A stretch of DNA of 64,000 nucleotides from Prorocentrum cordatum (Eukaryota; Sar; Dinophyceae; Prorocentrales; Prorocentraceae): positions 635,472 through 699,471 of the forward strand of contig CAUYUJ010017627.1 in the NCBI GenBank assembly GCA_963575745.1. Direction: 5' to 3'. A program made the position numbers and the translations under genes. Positions 44,575 to 54,806 of the stretch are shown one piece after another. Under the pieces are notes generated by a model. It had not been told where the DNA came from. It ran no database searches and worked only from the letters and a program-made list of their open reading frames with translations. Each line of letters begins with the position of its first letter. The stretch's first letter is position 1.

Positions 44575-45640
44575 CCCACACCCATTCTGGCGCGCCCTCG
44601 CTCCCCCAGAGGGAGCTCCACCGAAGGGCCCCAGTCCCCCGGTCCCACACCCATTCTGGCACACCCCTCACACGTTTCGTGGCCCCATAGGGAGCTCCAC
44701 CGAAGGCCCCAGTGGCTGCGCCCGCATGCGGTTCCACCCCCCATTCTGGCACACCCCTCACACGTTTCGTGGCCCCATAGGGAGCTCCACCGAAGGCCCC
44801 AGTGGCTGCGCCCGCATGCGGTTCCACCCCCCATCTGGCACACCCCTCACACGTTTCGTGGCCCCATAGGGAGCTCCACCGAAGGCCCCAGTGGCTGCGC
44901 CCGCATGCGGTTCCACCCCCCATTCTGGCACACCCCTCACACGTTTCGTGGCCCCATAGGGAGCTCCACCGAAGGCCCCAGTGGCTGCGCCCGCATGCGG
45001 TTCCACCCCCAATTGGCACACCCCTCACACGCTTCGTGGCCCCCCAGGGAGCTCCACCGAAGGCTCCAGTGGCTGGCCTCCCCACCACCCATTCTGGCAC
45101 AGCTCACACGCTTCGTGGCCCCATAGGGAGCTCCACCGAAGGCCCCAGTGGCTGCGCCCGCATGCGGTTCACCCCCCATTCTGGCACACCCCTCACACGC
45201 TTCGTGGCCCCATAGGGAGCTCCACCGAAGGCCCCAGTGGCTGCGCCCGCATGCGGTTCCCACCCCCCATTCTGGCACACCCCTCACACGTTTCGTGGCC
45301 CCATAGGGAGCTCCACCGAAGGCCCCAGTGGCTGCGCCCGCATGCGGTTCCACCTCCCATTCTGGCACACCCCTCACACGTTTCGTGGCCCCATAGGGAG
45401 CTCCACCGAAGGCCCCAGTGGCTGCGCCCGCATGCGGTTCCACCCCCCATTCTGGCACACCCCTCACACGTTTCGTGGCCCCATAGGGAGCTCCACCGAA
45501 GGCCCCACTGGCTGCGCTCGCATGCGGTTTCACCCCCAATTCTGGCACACCCCTCACACGCTTCGTGGCCCCATAGGGAGCTCCACCGAAGGCCCCACTG
45601 GCTGCGCTCGCATGCGGTTCCACCGCCATCGGGGGAAGTG
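44575..45640 (-). repeat. Tandem array, right arm (about 90-bp units, inverted)
   Basis: About eleven units of 79-91 bp, mostly 89-90, are the reverse complement of the left-arm unit (CACGTTTCGTGGCCCCATAG; GCGCCCGCATGCGGTTCCAC). Unit starts lie near 44,671, 44,761, 44,850, 44,940, 45,028, 45,107, 45,196, 45,287, 45,377, 45,467 and 45,557. Units are very similar, pointing to recent amplification or homogenisation. Together with the left arm they form a 2.2-kb palindrome around 44,440-44,575. Confidence 0.93.
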
Positions 45641-45659
45641 GGAGAGCATTTTCATATTG

Positions 45660-48600
45660 TGTAATTGTGGAGGAGAAGGAGGAGGAGGGGGAGAAGGAAA
45701 AGGAGCCGGTGGAGGAGGAGGAGGAGGAGGAGGAGGAGAAGCTGCTCCGACCTGCTCCAACGCGCGCAAACTTGCGAGGCGCTACCGCGCACCCTGCCTG
45801 GGGCCGCCCGCTCGGGGCAACCAGAGTTCGAGTTGCAGCTGCAACCTTGGGTTAGACTACGGACATACGCACATGAGTGCGTTTACGTCAGTCGCTTCGG
45901 CTGCGGCTTTGGCTTTCGCTGTCAGCGCAGCGCAGCGTCAACGATTATAGCGGCGCGCGCGGAGATGAGGAGGATGAGGAGGGGGAAGAGGGAGAGGAAG
46001 GAGGCGGTTTTCCGGGCGCGCGAAATGCGGCCACATGCGGGAACATGGGGCTTCCGAGGCGACGACACTGCGCAAGCAACGAAACGTGGGAAAGTGAAGG
46101 GGGAGGAGGAGGAGGGGGAATGAGGAGGAGGAGCGAGGAGGAGGAGGAGGAGGAGGAGGAGGAGGAGGAGGGGGAGGAGGGGGAGGAGTAGGAAGAGGAG
46201 GAGGAGGGGGGGAAGGGGGAGGAGGAGGAGGCGGTCACTCTGGAGCAGACTCTGGAGCAGGCTAAGGAGGCAGCGCAGGACGCACGCATCGCCGACGGCA
46301 TCGCATCAGTCGCGCAAAGAGCACTTCGCAACGAAGGAGAAGGGAGGGAGAGGAGGGGGTGAAGGAGGAGGAGGAGGAGGAGGAGGAACGCAATTCATTC
46401 TGCGTGCACCGAAATTGGGCTCGAGACTTCATCGGTCGGGCATTTGGAGTGCGCACCTGCGCGCCCCTCAAGGTTAGCGGTCGCGAGAAAGAGCGCATTC
46501 GCGATCATGGGGGAATGCGCCGAAATTGAATAGCTCGTGCATGGGGAAAACTGAGGGGGGGGGGAGGAGGAAGAGGAAAAGGAGGAGGGGGAGGAGGAGG
46601 GGGAGGAGGAGGAGGAGGAGGGGGCCCCCCGCGGGCCTGGAGGCGGCCGAGCCCCGAACCTCGCCGGGGCCGCCCGACGCTGAATCAGATCATCCGGGAG
46701 CATCAGCTGATGAAGGAAACCGTAGGAAACTGGCAACAAAAACACGAGGAGGAGGAGAAGGAGGACACGCCCAGTCAAGTGTCGAAAAGGAAGTGGGAGA
46801 TGTCAAACAGGCGCGGCGCAATGCGCGCATTGCGCTTGGACCACGTGGGAAACGTCGTGCTGCGGAGGAAGCGGGGGGGCAGGGATGGGAGGGGTGGGAA
46901 TGGAAGAGGAGGAGGGGGAGGGCGAGGGGGGCGCGGAGGAGTACCTCTCAGGATCTGGCGCGCATTGCACCCCCACCCTGTGGAGAAACTTCTGCCGAGG
47001 AGGATCAGAAGGCAGGGGTGGGGGGGCGAGGGGGGGTGATTTTTTTCAAGCGAGGCCCCGGGGTGCGTTTCGTATCACGCGAACATGCGCGTGCACTGCG
47101 CGTCTAGCGGCCAATCATCGCGCATTCGGGACACCGCGGCCGTCGATGGAAAAACCGACGAGGACAAGGAGGGGGGCGAGGAGGAGAAGAGGGGGAAGGG
47201 GGAGGGGGGGAGGAGGAGGAGGAGGAGGGGTTGAGGAGGGAGGAGGAGGAGGAGGAGGAGGGGGAGGAGAGGAGGAGGAGGGGCCCCATCCCTGCTCCGC
47301 GAGACGCCAGCTGCGGATCAGCGAGGCGGCGCTGTCTGCGCGAATCAAAGAACGACGCCAAATCATCAGGACTGGCCCCGATTATCGAAGACGCCTGCTG
47401 CGAACCACCGCCGCCCCCTGCCTCTTCGGAAACGCCCGGGTGAATTTTTCGATGCATTTAGCTGATGGTGAACGAACTATCCTCCAGCCTCTCCTCCTCT
47501 CCGCCTCCTCTCGACAACCTCTGTCTTTCCCACCTTTCCCTCTCCTCCACTCGCCATGTCCACCTCTCTTCCTCCCTCCCTAACAATCCTTCTTACAAGC
47601 CTTCTCATGGGTTCAGGGATGCACTCCTTCTTCGCTTCTTTTGACCGACATCGCTTGGCCACGAAAACCCATGGGGGCGTTCATTCCCAGCTTATCCTGG
47701 CGAAGATAGGCCTTGACGACGATCGGCGTGACCTCATCAAGCGAACGTGTGTCTCGCGTCGGGAATGCGAGCACGGGAGGGCCCAGGCAACGCCGCGACG
47801 CCGTCGATGGCCTTGCCGGGGACATCCAATGAGGAATGTGACTGAGACCTGGTCTTTTATACGACGCACATCGCTTTCCGCATTATAGACCGACGCATGC
47901 GCTTTGCAGCTGGGCCATGACTTCGGCGCTGGACGCGCGCCGCTTCCCGCGATTGCAGCGTGGCCGTGTAGAGATCATACATTTAGATGAGGCGCCCTCA
48001 ACGACACAGCACGGGGCACTTTCAAGCACGAGGGCACTGCGCTCAGGATCCGAGCGCGCGGACAACGCGCCATGGCAATGTAATCCATATGGATTTCTAC
48101 GACAAACCATTCACGTGATGGAGGGAGACTTCAAACAACGTAACATACCATTCAACTTCCTCTGGTTGCTGCATGCAGCAACGTTCGTGACCAGCGCCTT
48201 TCGTCCTACAGTAGGTTATGCCCACGTCAAGCGTTGCACGGACGCCAGCCGGCAGGTCTGTTTGACTTGCCAACGCTAGACGATGAACGAACGGAAAGGT
48301 ATGACCATTCACGAGAACGGCGGGTTCGCGATATCAGCCGCGAATCGACTATGCAAGTTGCGGCAGCTGCTAAAGCCAATCGAGCACTGCGTTCTAGAAT
48401 TTCTCCGACGGAAAGACCCCGCATGCAAATATGTTCGGTTAGTCCGGGAATGACCTTCGCTGTCGTTCTCGCGATTTGTGAGGCGTGGCGCAAAGCCCTC
48501 GCACTCTCCCCGCGTTGCCCTTGCCTCGCCCCCCTGCTGTTTGCGTCGTCGCCCACCGCCTCCTCTCCTGTCCACCGCAGAGGTGCGCGCGGCGATTTTC

Positions 48601-48800
48601 TTCGACGCCGTCGCCGCTGCGGCCAGCGCGGGCGCGTTCTCGAATGGCCGCGCCGCGCGGCCGTTGGGGCGACCCCGCGGGCCAGGCCGTTGGGGTAGCC
48701 GCCCGAGCCGCTGGGGCGCGGGGGCATGCCGTTGGGGCGGCCCCGCAGGCACCGAGCGAGTCGCGACCGCGCTCAGGCGGGAGGCAGCGCGAAGCCACGC
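45660..48800. other. GGA-rich low-complexity region, no gene recognised
   Basis: GGA/GAG runs lie at 45,670-45,745, 46,095-46,245, 46,345-46,390, 46,552-46,625, 46,895-46,945 and 47,165-47,285, within GC-rich unique sequence. Glu/Gly/Arg frames on the plus strand and Ser/Pro frames on the minus strand come from these runs. 47,450-48,500 is less repetitive but shows no domain. Confidence 0.5.
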
Positions 48801-48807
48801 TTTGCGG

Positions 48808-49042
48808 CGAGCCCGATTCGGCCGTTGGTGGGTCACCACCCGCGGCCCCGACGCAAGGGCCCCCCCCGATTCGGCTGAAGATGGGTTGCCACCGCCAGCC
48901 CGGAGACAGGTGCCCCCCCCCGCCCCCGATTCGGCCGGCGATGGGTTGCCACCGCCAGCCCGGAGACGAGGGCCCCCCCTGCCCCCGCTTCGACCGAGGA
49001 TGGGGTATCATCCCCAGCCCGGACGCAAGGGCCCCCCCCTTG
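48808..49042. repeat. Tandem repeat of about 54-60 bp, four units
   Basis: Units contain GATTCGGCC, then GATGGGTTGCCACCGCCAGC and a C-run. GATTCGG-type starts lie at about 48,814, 48,868, 48,928 and 48,987. The first and last units are more diverged. Confidence 0.85.
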
Positions 49043-49127
49043 CGCCCGGCCGCCGTCGTCTTCACCACCTGTTCCTCCTCTTCCTATTCACTTGGTGGGT
49101 CGGGCGAGTCGCCCTCTGAAGAGCGCG

Positions 49128-49912
49128 CAGGGAGGGGGCCCCCGCCTGAGACCTAATAGTTCACTCGCAGACGAGGCCCCCCGCCTGATACCACGTCCAC
49201 ACTGATGCCTCGGGGGCCCCAAAGTGGCGACGCGCGCAGGGTTGAGGGCGACCCGCTCGGATTAAAAACGCGAAGTGCGGGCCCCATAGGGAGGGGGCCC
49301 CCGCCTGAGACGTGCTCGCAGTTCACTCGCAGACGAGGCCCCCCGCCTGATGCCACCCCCATGCTCAGGCCTCGGGAACCCAAAGGTGACGACGCTCACA
49401 GGGTTGAGGATGACCCGCTCGGATTAAAAACGCGAAGTGCAAGCCCCATAGGGGGGGGAGAGGAGGGGGGGGCCAGGACTTCCTATCAGCTCGCTCACGC
49501 GCGAGGCTTCCCGCGCAATGTTTCTTCCACATTCAGGCCTCGGGGGTACTTCCTCCATGTTCAGGCCTCGGGGACCTTGCAAAAACAACAGCCACGGGTT
49601 CGAGGGTGACTCGCCCGGATTAAATATAAAGTGCGGACCTCATAAAGAGAGGGTTCCCGCTTGAGACTTCCACGCAATTCACTCGCAGACGGGCCCCCGC
49701 CTGATGCTTCCCCCGTTCATAGGCCTCAGGGGCCCAAAAGAGACGACCATTACGGGTTCGAGGATGACCCGCTCGGATTAGAAACACGAAGCGCGGGCCC
49801 CATGGGGAAGGGCGCCCCGCCTGAGACTTCCTCGCAGCGCACTCACAGACGAGGCCCCCGCCTGATACTAGCCCAAAAGTGCGACGCTTACAGGGTCGTG
49901 GATGACCCGCTC

Positions 49913-49918
<6 letters not shown>
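49128..49918. repeat. Tandem repeat of about 140-195 bp, five units
   Basis: Each unit reads roughly CCCGCCTGAGAC, CTCACTCGCAGACGAGGCC, CAGGCCTCGGGG, GACGAC, then GATGACCCGCTCGGATTAAA. The GGATTA marker recurs at about 49,258, 49,419, 49,617 and 49,776, and the last unit is cut by a TA run near 49,915. Confidence 0.85.

Positions 49919-49943
<25 letters not shown>
49916..49943. repeat. (TA)n microsatellite beside the left transposon end
   Basis: TA run ending ten bases before the left terminal inverted repeat. A second TA run directly follows the right end (54,836-54,845). Confidence 0.95.
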
Positions 49944-49952
49944 CCATATTGC

Positions 49953-49978
49953 TAGGGGGGATCCTAAGATCTACCTTT
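49953..49978 (+). repeat. Left terminal inverted repeat
   Basis: TAGGGGGGATCCTAAGATC followed by TACCTTT. It matches the reverse complement of 54,807-54,833 except for one extra G and two substitutions. Confidence 0.85.
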
Positions 49979-50157
49979 TTGCCATTTCAAAAGATACTAC
50001 GAAGCAGCATGGTGTATCACTCGTGCGAGAAGTCGTCGCGTGCAGCATGCGATGTTTGCTTGTATGCGTGCCAGTTTCTAGTCTGAGTAAGTTGTCATTT
50101 CGGATCAAAGGAACACGTTGCGCCGACGACGACGATTGCTGCCATTGACAATCGTGC

Positions 50158-50538
50158 GAAGACTACGCGGGCACTTTGATCTTACTTTTTCGGCAGCAGG
50201 TGGAGAGCGCAACAGGGCATATATTCAGTAGAAACGAGACAGCGCGGCAAAGGAATGACCGAATGCTTCGAGCTCAGCTCAGCAGAAGACTACGCGGGCA
50301 CTTTGATCTTACTTTTGTCGGCAGCAGGTGGGGAGCGCAACAGGACATATATTCAGTAGAAACGAGACAGTGCGGCAAAGGAATGACTCAATGCTTCGAG
50401 CTCAGTTCAGCAGAAGACTACGCGGACACTTTGATCTTACTTTTGTCGGCAGCAGGTGGGGAGCGCAACAGGGCATATTCAGTAGAATCGAGGCAGCGCG
50501 GCAGAGGAATGACCTAATGTTTCGAGCTCAACTCAGCA
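50158..50538. repeat. Triplicated 127-bp direct repeat
   Basis: Three tandem units start at 50,158, 50,285 and 50,412, each opening GAAGACTACGCGG and containing TTTGATCTTACTTTT and GGCAGCAGGTGG. The units are over 90% alike. The third overlaps the last codons of the transposase frame (stop at 50,514), so the repeat probably grew from the 3' end of the gene and its trailer. Confidence 0.92.
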
Positions 50539-52706
50539 AACATCTCCCCAGTTTTCGACCGCAGATCACGTCCAGTGTGCCAGAATAACCACTGGGCAGA
50601 ACGGGCGCGACCATCCCAAGAGCGCTGGTTAATCGCAGGGGACCTGCTCCCCATTAGAGCACGCACATGGCGCCAGATTCGGTCGATAATCTGCGTGCCA
50701 CCCTGAGTGCAGATGGCGCTCCCGTCCGGCATGCGGTGGCGGAATAATTGAACGTATTTGGGGCGCGACCACTTGCCATTGACTTTCTTTTTCTTGTGAC
50801 CCACAAAGTCGTGAATAATCCCGTCAATGATTCTCTTCCTGTTGGCCCCCATCTTGTAGGAACGGGCGCCGTCGGCATGCGAGGACAGGCAGCGACCGCG
50901 CAACCACTTCGCCGACTGCGGTCCCCAATCTTTCTTAGTGATTGGCCCAGGGCCTGGTGATCGCACTTTCGTGGTCTTCGGAGACGTCCTGAACATCGCC
51001 AGCGAAGATGGCGCGCCTCTCTGAACGATGCCACCCCACTGGTGCCACTTCGCCCGCTTGCAGCGCCCGACGTCAACAATTTCTTGGCTTAGATCAACCT
51101 CGTCTGCTTCCGCGTCATGCCACGTCCGATTGTCCCCAGCTCCGAACTTGATCTGCGGCTCCTGCATTCTCACGAAACGAGAACGAGCAGCGTCCAGACG
51201 CGATGCGAAGCGTCTCACGTACTTCTCATCATGATCCCACAATAAATGGCGCTGCGCTGTCGTCAAGCCAACAGTGATGCCCAATAGTAGTTTTGCCTGC
51301 GATACCAAAGACTTGTAATCCTTGCACCACCCCGTAGTAAAGACCATGTGATTCGCATGTGGCAAGGTGTGTTTCTGACAGCCCTTGGCGTTGCACCTGT
51401 AGCTGAGAGAACCGCTGTCTTTGCGGCGCCGCAGCTTCCCGATGTTGTACGCGCCGCAGAATGGGCAAAAGTGGTGTTTCCAACCCTTCAAGAAGCCAGC
51501 ATTTGTTAGCTCATGGACCACTTGTAATTCAGTCAGGCCGTCCAATTTCTCAATGCTCATTGCCCACTTCTGCAGTTTTCGCTTGCCATGAGACTTGATG
51601 CCGTACCGAACATACGGCGTCTTCTTCCACAGCGCGGAGAATTTCTTTTTGTCGGGCTTCCCAGGTCGCGCATACATGCGCCGTTTTCCTTTCTTTGGTG
51701 CTGGAAAACACGACGCGGGCCACTTGGCAATTCTCTTCATGGGACCACCCTGACCAGCCTTCTGCATACAACATGTCGATCGTCCACGACCAGACCCTTC
51801 GACTTCGTAAGCTGCGCCATCCATTGTGGGGAGACCAGAAACATCGTACCACTTTGCGTAATAAAAGTATATCTTCTCGAACCTCAGCGCAGCTGACACG
51901 AAATTGTGAAGTGGCGCCCGCACTATCGATCCAATAGCGGCATCGTAAATGTCAACACAGCCCCCGCTCATCTTCAAAGCTGCGAAATGCCCACATCCTT
52001 CTGCATGCGGCTGCCAACAAACGACCTCCGAGTGCACACGAAACACATCATTAGGTGCCATGCCACACTCCTGCAGCAATAATACCGACTGCTCTCTCTG
52101 AGAGTCATGCCCCCAATGCTCATTGAAACTGCGAACGTTGTGGGGGCCGTCGCACGGCGGCCAGGCCTGGTTGGGGGCAACGTCCAAGTACTGAACTGCG
52201 TGGTATAAGCAGGCACCACCAACGTCTGGCGCGAGAGGGGGCGGCAATTCTTCACGTCGAACGGCGCGACCATGCGCGAGGAGCAGTTCGCTGAGAAGCG
52301 GCTTGGCTGACGTGGCACAACTTACCCTGTACTTGACCACGGGCTTCTCCTGTAGCTCTTCGAATGCGTCGCTAATAACGAACGGCTGATCCGGCGATGA
52401 TAGGGTGATCTCGTCGAAAATGCAGCAGTTCACAACCCAGTTGTTGGCAGCGCAGAACTTCAACATTCGCTGCAGCTCGTCGTCTTCGCACTCAGACAGG
52501 GCGTAGAAAAACCGCGTCGCCGATGGCCGTGGCCGCTCCCGAAAGAGTAACCGCAGATGCTGGAAACGAGCGGACTTCAATAAGATGTCTTTTGATTGAG
52601 CCACGTCCACGGCGAGCGACAGCAATAACGGTAAGTTGGCACCTGGCTTGCCGAGGCTGAAGATCTTCGAGATCGCCATCTTAGCCTCGGACATCTCAAC
52701 TTGCAA
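50514..52706 (-). CDS. Cysteine-protease-like, zinc-ribbon, ISXO2/Merlin-like DDE transposase
   Basis: 730 residues from ATG 52,706 with no internal stop. Residues 1-110 complete the polymerase-like region (see upstream entry). Residues 160-260 look like a papain-fold peptidase (OTU- or Josephin-like): GGACLYHAVQYL with Cys166, GCGHFAALKM with His240, and VDIYDA with Asp252 or 255. Residues 414-443 form a zinc ribbon (C-x2-C and C-x4-C). Residues 530-690 are the transposase: EADEVDL (Asp535), the W-QWGGIVQRG block, HADGARSYKMG (Asp612) and GTQIIDRIWRHVR, with Asp675 where Glu is usual. The transposase would cut and join at the TIRs. The protease target is unknown; self-processing is possible. 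The frame directly continues the upstream ORF. Confidence 0.75.
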   Translation of the reverse strand: MQVEMSEAKMAISKIFSLGKPGANLPLLLSLAVDVAQSKDILLKSARFQHLRLLFRERPRPSATRFFYALSECEDDELQRMLKFCAANNWVVNCCIFDEITLSSPDQPFVISDAFEELQEKPVVKYRVSCATSAKPLLSELLLAHGRAVRREELPPPLAPDVGGACLYHAVQYLDVAPNQAWPPCDGPHNVRSFNEHWGHDSQREQSVLLLQECGMAPNDVFRVHSEVVCWQPHAEGCGHFAALKMSGGCVDIYDAAIGSIVRAPLHNFVSAALRFEKIYFYYAKWYDVSGLPTMDGAAYEVEGSGRGRSTCCMQKAGQGGPMKRIAKWPASCFPAPKKGKRRMYARPGKPDKKKFSALWKKTPYVRYGIKSHGKRKLQKWAMSIEKLDGLTELQVVHELTNAGFLKGWKHHFCPFCGAYNIGKLRRRKDSGSLSYRCNAKGCQKHTLPHANHMVFTTGWCKDYKSLVSQAKLLLGITVGLTTAQRHLLWDHDEKYVRRFASRLDAARSRFVRMQEPQIKFGAGDNRTWHDAEADEVDLSQEIVDVGRCKRAKWHQWGGIVQRGAPSSLAMFRTSPKTTKVRSPGPGPITKKDWGPQSAKWLRGRCLSSHADGARSYKMGANRKRIIDGIIHDFVGHKKKKVNGKWSRPKYVQLFRHRMPDGSAICTQGGTQIIDRIWRHVRALMGSRSPAINQRSWDGRARSAQWLFWHTGRDLRSKTGEMFAELSSKH

Positions 52707-52721
52707 GTGCCCCTTGACAAA

Positions 52722-53915
52722 TTATCTCCAAATGGCGTGGTATTTGACAAAGAGCCCCAAGGATCGCAGCGGCACGTCGTCCTTGGCACGTAGCTTTCGG
52801 ACATCATGAAGAAGAAGCGTGGGGAAACAGTTCTGGATGTCGACGCTGTAGTTCATGCCCGCCAGAGCAGCCGCGCGCGACTCCTTAGTCAGCCACTGCA
52901 GCGCTGGGCCCCGCGCGCGCATCCTCCCAGGCAGCCCGCGCTTGCGATGATAAGACACTCGAACACCAGCGCAGTTGCCCATGATATCGCCTTCATTCTC
53001 ACAGCGGGCAATGTATCTGCGCAACACATCAGGCCTGCGGTCGCTGCCCCCTTGATGGCGAGCCCGAAGCGCGGCCAGGTCAACGTGCTCTGTCAAAGTG
53101 CACGCGAGCACGTCGTCATCCCGTGGTTCATGTAGCGCGCCGTCGCAGTCCTCTTCCACAGGTTCTGCAATGTGCTCTGACATGACTTCGCCGCTGGCCC
53201 ACGGAGATCCCCATTCCTCCCAAGACCCGAAATGTTGAGAGCCGTATGTAACCAGGAGCTCGTCGAACTTCTTCAATTCGATGTCAAACCTATGATAAGT
53301 GCCGCTGCCAGCGGGACGTAGTAAATGCGGCCATGCATCAACTGCTTCAGATAAATATTGCTCCCTCGACTTCTTGCCCTTTTTGCTCGCCTTCGTTGCC
53401 GCGCCAGGGATCCCCGTCATCCTCTGTGTTGCATGTGCGGCGACCTTGCATGTCCCCACAGTTGCAGCGTGTACTTGCCGTACTAATTTCTCCTCGGCGC
53501 TTGGTTCTTGAGGTGCCTGTCGACTGTCACCTCCTCCATTTGGCATGTAATCATACGGGGTGAGCTCGACCATGGGGTCCAGCAAGCCTCCGTCGGCCAT
53601 GCGCGCAACGAAGTCAGACGTGTTCTGTTCGATGCGGTCGTTCACGTCCATCAGGCTCGACATCATCTGTTCTCTGGAGAACTGCATCCGCCGAGGCAAC
53701 AGAAAGTAGCGAACGCATGCGCACCGCGCCCCTTGGCCCTCGAGGAAAGATTCCATCGATGAGTCTTCCAAGAAGCGTCTGTTAGAAACATCGACTTGCT
53801 TTTCGTCAGGCGTAAATTGGCTCTCGAGTTTGAGGACAATGAATCTGCGCGCCCATGACCTCAGCGAGTCTATGTCATTCGGGCCGCCAACTATGGACGG
53901 TAGGGCGGGGTTGAG
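52722..53915 (-). CDS. Family-A-polymerase-like N-terminal part of the transposon protein
   Basis: Frame open from 53,915 (after TAG 53,916-53,918) to TAA 52,722-52,724; the first ATG is at 53,756. The last 70 residues resemble the palm of family A DNA polymerases: GRMRARGPALQWLTKESR (52,925-52,872) recalls the GR...PNLQ...R block, and YSVDIQNCFPTLLLH (Asp at 52,841) recalls motif A. The same frame continues after the TAA, five codons before ATG 52,706, with AKMAISKIFSLG (motif B-like) and VVNCCIFDEIT (52,418; motif C, usually HDE). Residues 1-250 have no recognised domain. Replication of the element is the suggested role (inference). Another D-x2-N-x2-P polymerase family is possible. Confidence 0.5.
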   Translation of the reverse strand, partial: LNPALPSIVGGPNDIDSLRSWARRFIVLKLESQFTPDEKQVDVSNRRFLEDSSMESFLEGQGARCACVRYFLLPRRMQFSREQMMSSLMDVNDRIEQNTSDFVARMADGGLLDPMVELTPYDYMPNGGGDSRQAPQEPSAEEKLVRQVHAATVGTCKVAAHATQRMTGIPGAATKASKKGKKSREQYLSEAVDAWPHLLRPAGSGTYHRFDIELKKFDELLVTYGSQHFGSWEEWGSPWASGEVMSEHIAEPVEEDCDGALHEPRDDDVLACTLTEHVDLAALRARHQGGSDRRPDVLRRYIARCENEGDIMGNCAGVRVSYHRKRGLPGRMRARGPALQWLTKESRAAALAGMNYSVDIQNCFPTLLLHDVRKLRAKDDVPLRSLGLFVKYHAIWR

Positions 53916-54274
53916 CTACCAGTATTTCGCCGAACATTCCCAGGACATATACAATGTGTCAGTCCCAAAATTCGGCCTGCATGGAAGAACAGCACCACTG
54001 ATGAAATTCTTCACGACGCTTTCTTGCAACGGCTTCCCAGCCGTGCACTCTGACATGACGAGGCAAGCATGGCCCTTGAATTTGGAAGCCTTCGTTTTTT
54101 ATCGTACACCGGGCTGCAATCTCAAAGGCTGTGCTCGGAGACACCTTGGGTTGCGTCATCCTTGTTTCTTTGAGGGCGCGAATTCTATCAGAAATGCTCC
54201 TCCGAATTTTGGTTTCCAACATGGCGGAAAAAGCAGCAACAACCAGAAAGAGCTGACAAACCGAAAAAAAATGC

Positions 54275-54556
54275 CGGAACCTTGTGTTTTCACGGGGATC
54301 ACTTGTTTCGGAGCTTCAAAATTAAAGGTTTAACTGTGCAAACACATGGTTTTCTTTGATTTTTATTTGCTCTATTAAGAAAAAGCGGTAAGGTCTGACT
54401 GTGACCCATGTGCAGGCACAGGGATCACCTGCCCCAAATACTATTTTTTTTTTTTAAATGAAACCAATAAAAATCAAACAGGACCATGTGTTTTCACCGT
54501 CAAACCTTTGATTTTGAGGCTCCGAAACACGTGATCCATGTGAAAACGCAGGGTTC
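54275..54556. repeat. Fold-back sequence of about 100-bp arms
   Basis: Left arm 54,275-54,375 and right arm 54,456-54,556 are inverted copies (GTTTTCACGGGGATCAC and GTGATCCATGTGAAAAC; TTTCGGAGCTTCAAAATTAA against its complement; TTTGATTTTTATT against AATAAAAATCAAA). The loop of about 80 bp contains a T13 run. It lies inside the right part of the TIR transposon, upstream of the coding frame, and is AT-rich unlike its surroundings. It may be a nested MITE or an internal cis element. Confidence 0.85.
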
Positions 54557-54806
54557 CAGCTGATGTATATATATATATATATGTTTCCGCTTTTTCTGTT
54601 TTTTTTTTTTTTTTTGGTTTTTCCGTATTGTTAGAATTCTAGTTTCCGAATCAGCCCGAAATTGGAAAACTCACCACATATCCTCAGCCAAAGAGCCAGA
54701 GCAAAGGATCACACGAAAGGCAACACATTAGGCAACGGAAGAACTTCAAGGAAAGACAACACAGGAAACAACACAAAGGCAGCAGCAACACCAAGCCGAA
54801 TAATTG

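Noticed and set aside
43278-45664. Long frames on both strands as a family of repeat proteins
   Set aside because: The frames follow the 90-bp tandem units on both strands and in several phases, so openness reflects the period and GC content.
47548-48280. Frames of about 110-120 codons on the plus strand
   Set aside because: No recognisable motif, no neighbour relation and a length expected by chance in this composition.
49580-49760. GGTTCGAGG boxes as tRNA B-box promoters
   Set aside because: They recur as part of the 140-195-bp tandem repeat, and no cloverleaf or A box is present.
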